In this document: positions 5,915 through 7,498 of the stretch, one piece after another
Position numbering within the stretch: position 1 is the stretch's first letter
Layout: the number at the start of each line of letters is the position of its first letter
Origin: DASSUW01 sp035706585
GTDB lineage: Bacteria; Actinomycetota; Thermoleophilia; Solirubrobacterales; Solirubrobacteraceae
Assembly: GCA_035706585.1 (NCBI GenBank)
Contig: DASSUW010000074.1
Span: 1-7,498 of the forward strand
Direction of reading: 5' to 3'
Length of the DNA: 7,498 nt
Program-made: the position numbers and the translations under genes
The notes under the pieces: model-generated
What the model saw: only the letters and a program-made list of their open reading frames with translations
Told to the model about the DNA's origin: nothing
The model's database searches: none

Positions 5915-6137
5915 CCGGCCCGGCTGCCACCTGTGCGACGAGGCACGCGCCGCGCTGGAGCGCGTGCGCGCCAGGGCGACGTTCTCCCTGCACGAGGTGA
6001 ACATCGAGACCGATGAGGAGCTGCACCGGCGGTACCTCGAACGGATCCCGGTCGTCGCGCTCGGCGACGAGGAGCTGTTCGACTTCTTCGTTGACGAGGC
6101 GGCGCTCGAGAGCAGGCTCTATCGTCTGCCGGGATGA
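5886..6137 (+). CDS. Glutaredoxin-like thioredoxin-fold protein (CHLC motif)
   Basis: An 83-residue small cytoplasmic protein. It has the thioredoxin-fold outline: strand TLTLYS (5-10), RPGCHLC with redox Cys14 and Cys17 (11-17), helix DEARAALERVRA, strand SLHEVNIET (34-42), and IPVV with the expected cis-Pro55, followed by GDEELFDFFVDEAALESRL. This fits the DUF836/glutaredoxin-like family, common as short proteins in actinobacteria. It probably exchanges disulfides or thiols; the partner is unknown. Both Cys residues are intact, so a redox role is credible. The ATG at 5886 is the only start retaining the first strand, so it overlaps tsaD by 29 bases in another frame. The stop overlaps the rex start by four bases, which suggests coupled production with the redox sensor. 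It is not a classical CPYC glutaredoxin. Confidence 0.85.
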   Translation: MSTPTLTLYSRPGCHLCDEARAALERVRARATFSLHEVNIETDEELHRRYLERIPVVALGDEELFDFFVDEAALESRLYRLPG

Positions 6138-6796
6138 GCTTCGGCGACGTCGCGACTCGTGGGGAGGAGCAAGCGCTGTCCGATCGGCTGTCGCTCGGCG
6201 TCGCCGCGCGCCTCTCGCGCTACCTGCAGGTGCTCACCCAGGCGCGCAAGATGGGCAAGGAGACGATCTCCTCGCAGGAGCTGTCCGAGTACACCCACGT
6301 CAACTCGACGCAGATCCGGCGCGACCTGTCGGGCTTCGGCAAGTTCGGCAAGCGCGGCGTCGGCTACAACGTCGACTCGCTCGTCTCGCAGATCCGCAAG
6401 ATCCTGCGCACCAGCGGCCAGCACAACATCGCGCTGTTCGGCGCCGGGCACCTGGGCCGCGCGATCGCCTCGTCGGACATCTTCGCCGACCACGGCTTCC
6501 GCGTCGTCGCCATGTTCGACGCCGATCCGTCGAAGGTGGGCGAGGACATCAACGGCGTCAAGGTCCGCCACACCGACGAGGTGAAGAGCGTCGTCGTCGA
6601 GGAGGACATCGTCGTCGGCGTGCTCGCGGTCCCCACGGCGGCCGCACAGGAGCTCGCCGACAGCCTCGTCGAGGCAGGGGTGAAGATCATCTTCAACTAC
6701 TCGGAGGCGCTGCTGCAGGTGCCTCCGGAGGTCACCGTCCACACCTCGAGCCCCGCAGTCGATCTGCTCTACGCGCTCTACTTCTATCTGACTTGA
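6134..6796 (+). CDS. rex: Redox-sensing transcriptional repressor Rex
   Basis: A 220-residue NADH/NAD+-responsive repressor. Rex dimers bind operators near respiratory and fermentative genes when NADH is low and release them when NADH rises. The N-terminal winged helix covers about residues 24-80: LSRYLQVLTQARKMGKE, SSQEL, then the recognition segment STQIRRDLSGFGKFGKRGVG (58-77). The Rossmann domain follows, with FGAGHLGRA (102-110) as the dinucleotide loop, MFDADPSKVG (127-136) with the Asp that contacts the NADH ribose, LAVPTAAAQ (164-172), and a C-terminal LLYALYFYL helix that swaps between subunits in the family. Length and motifs are standard. The start at 6134 overlaps the preceding stop (ATGA). 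No palindrome resembling TTGTGA-N6-TCACAA is visible in the window, so autoregulation is not supported here. Its stop overlaps the next gene's TTG start. Confidence 0.96.
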   Translation: MSFGDVATRGEEQALSDRLSLGVAARLSRYLQVLTQARKMGKETISSQELSEYTHVNSTQIRRDLSGFGKFGKRGVGYNVDSLVSQIRKILRTSGQHNIALFGAGHLGRAIASSDIFADHGFRVVAMFDADPSKVGEDINGVKVRHTDEVKSVVVEEDIVVGVLAVPTAAAQELADSLVEAGVKIIFNYSEALLQVPPEVTVHTSSPAVDLLYALYFYLT

Positions 6797-7498
6797 TCGA
6801 CCTCGCCGCTGCGCGCGAGACCTTCGAGCGGTCCCAGGATCTGACGGTCGGGATCGAGGAGGAGTACGCGCTCGTCCATCCCGAGACGCTGGAGCTGATC
6901 CCCCGCTTCGAGGAGCTGCGGGACGCCGGCGCGACCGACCCCGTGCTCGCCGACGCGATCTCGGGGGAGCTGATCTCGTCCGAGATCGAGATCCGGTCCG
7001 GCCGCGGCGAGGACGTCGCCGACGCGCGGGCCAGGCAGCGGGAGGCCCGGCGGCGGCTGTTCGCGCTGGCGGAGGACCACGGCGTGCGGCTCGGGACCAC
7101 CGGCACGCACCCCCTGTCGGACTACCGCGAGCAGCACATCATCGACACCGAGCACTACCACCGCGTCGAGGACGGCCTCAAGTACGTGGCGTGGCGCAAC
7201 AACACGTTCGCGCTCCAGGTCCATGTCGGCGTGCAGGGCGCCGACCGCGCCGTGCGCGTGTGCGACCGCCTGCGCCCGGTGCTGCCGATGCTGCTCGCGA
7301 TCTCGGCGAACTCGCCGTATGTGGACGGGATCGACTCGGGGCTGCACACGGCGCGCACCCAGACGTTCACCAAGTCGTTCCCGCGCTGCGGCGTGCCGGA
7401 CGCCTTCGGCGGCTGGCAGCCCTGGCACGACTACGTCGACCTGCTCGTGCGGACGAACTCGATCGTCGAGTTCACCCAGCTCTGGTGGTCCGTCCGCC
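6793..7498 (+). CDS. GCS2-family carboxylate-amine ligase (glutamate-cysteine ligase-like), 5' part
   Basis: The first 235 codons of a gene cut by the right edge. The TTG at 6793 overlaps the rex stop (TTGA) and gives an N-terminus of family length, IDLAAARETFERSQDLTVG. Recognisable blocks are GIEEEY (20-25, catalytic-fold Glu cluster), SGELISSEIEIRSG (56-69), GTTGTHPLSDYREQ (about 101-114) and VHVGVQG. Then come LRPVLPMLLAISANSPYVDG, with Arg and the SANSP motif typical of YbdK-type ligases, and FTKSFPRCGVPDAFGGW. Members form an amide between a carboxylate, often the gamma-carboxyl of glutamate, and an amine using ATP; true substrates are known for few. A glutamate-cysteine ligase role (as in gshA or egtA) is possible, and its position after a CxxC protein and Rex is consistent with thiol metabolism, but a YbdK-type role is equally likely. 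The full family length is about 360-400 residues. Confidence 0.85.
   Translation, partial: MIDLAAARETFERSQDLTVGIEEEYALVHPETLELIPRFEELRDAGATDPVLADAISGELISSEIEIRSGRGEDVADARARQREARRRLFALAEDHGVRLGTTGTHPLSDYREQHIIDTEHYHRVEDGLKYVAWRNNTFALQVHVGVQGADRAVRVCDRLRPVLPMLLAISANSPYVDGIDSGLHTARTQTFTKSFPRCGVPDAFGGWQPWHDYVDLLVRTNSIVEFTQLWWSVR

Overview
The window is very GC-rich, with GC-biased third codon positions and frequent GTG/TTG starts and 4-base stop/start overlaps. It looks like chromosomal DNA of a high-GC actinobacterium. The protein styles (an LPXTG protein, Rex, a YbdK-type ligase, a high-Arg/Ala proteome) and the gene order suggest the Thermoleophilia/Solirubrobacterales (Conexibacter/Solirubrobacter-like). 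That placement is inference from recall, not from a search. I see no rRNA, tRNA, CRISPR array, insertion sequence or phage gene.

Left part (1-2865): cell-surface polysaccharide genes. The 3' part of a Wzy/WaaL-type O-antigen ligase/polymerase enters from the left edge on the + strand. It meets tail-to-tail, with a 24-base overlap, a - strand gene for a secreted clan-A-like glycoside hydrolase. Upstream of that, also on the - strand, is a multi-span polysaccharide flippase. The 83-base gap between flippase and hydrolase carries a duplicated promoter-like element and a good candidate leaderless promoter. The flippase has no ATG, GTG or TTG that would give it a complete first membrane helix.

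Middle (2866-3434): a divergent intergenic region of about 190 bases, then a small + strand gene for a sortase-type (LPXTG) surface protein that is little more than a signal peptide, a Pro/Thr/Glu-rich stalk and a wall-sorting signal.

Right part (3440-7498): a tightly packed + strand operon, tsaE-tsaB-rimI-tsaD-(glutaredoxin-like)-rex-(carboxylate-amine ligase, cut by the right edge). Every junction overlaps: five are 4-base ATGA/GTGA/TTGA overlaps and one is 29 bases. The first four genes are the tRNA t6A-modification ATPase, its scaffold, a ribosomal-protein N-acetyltransferase and the t6A transferase. The next three have redox or thiol themes: a CxxC thioredoxin-fold protein, the NADH/NAD+ sensor Rex, and a GCS2-family ligase related to glutamate-cysteine ligases. 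The t6A partner TsaC/Sua5 is not in the window.

Most of this is recognisable housekeeping or envelope biology. I found no convincing new system. The points most worth a second look are the t6A-redox coupling, the flippase start, the duplicated promoter element, the unassigned hydrolase and the minimal LPXTG protein.
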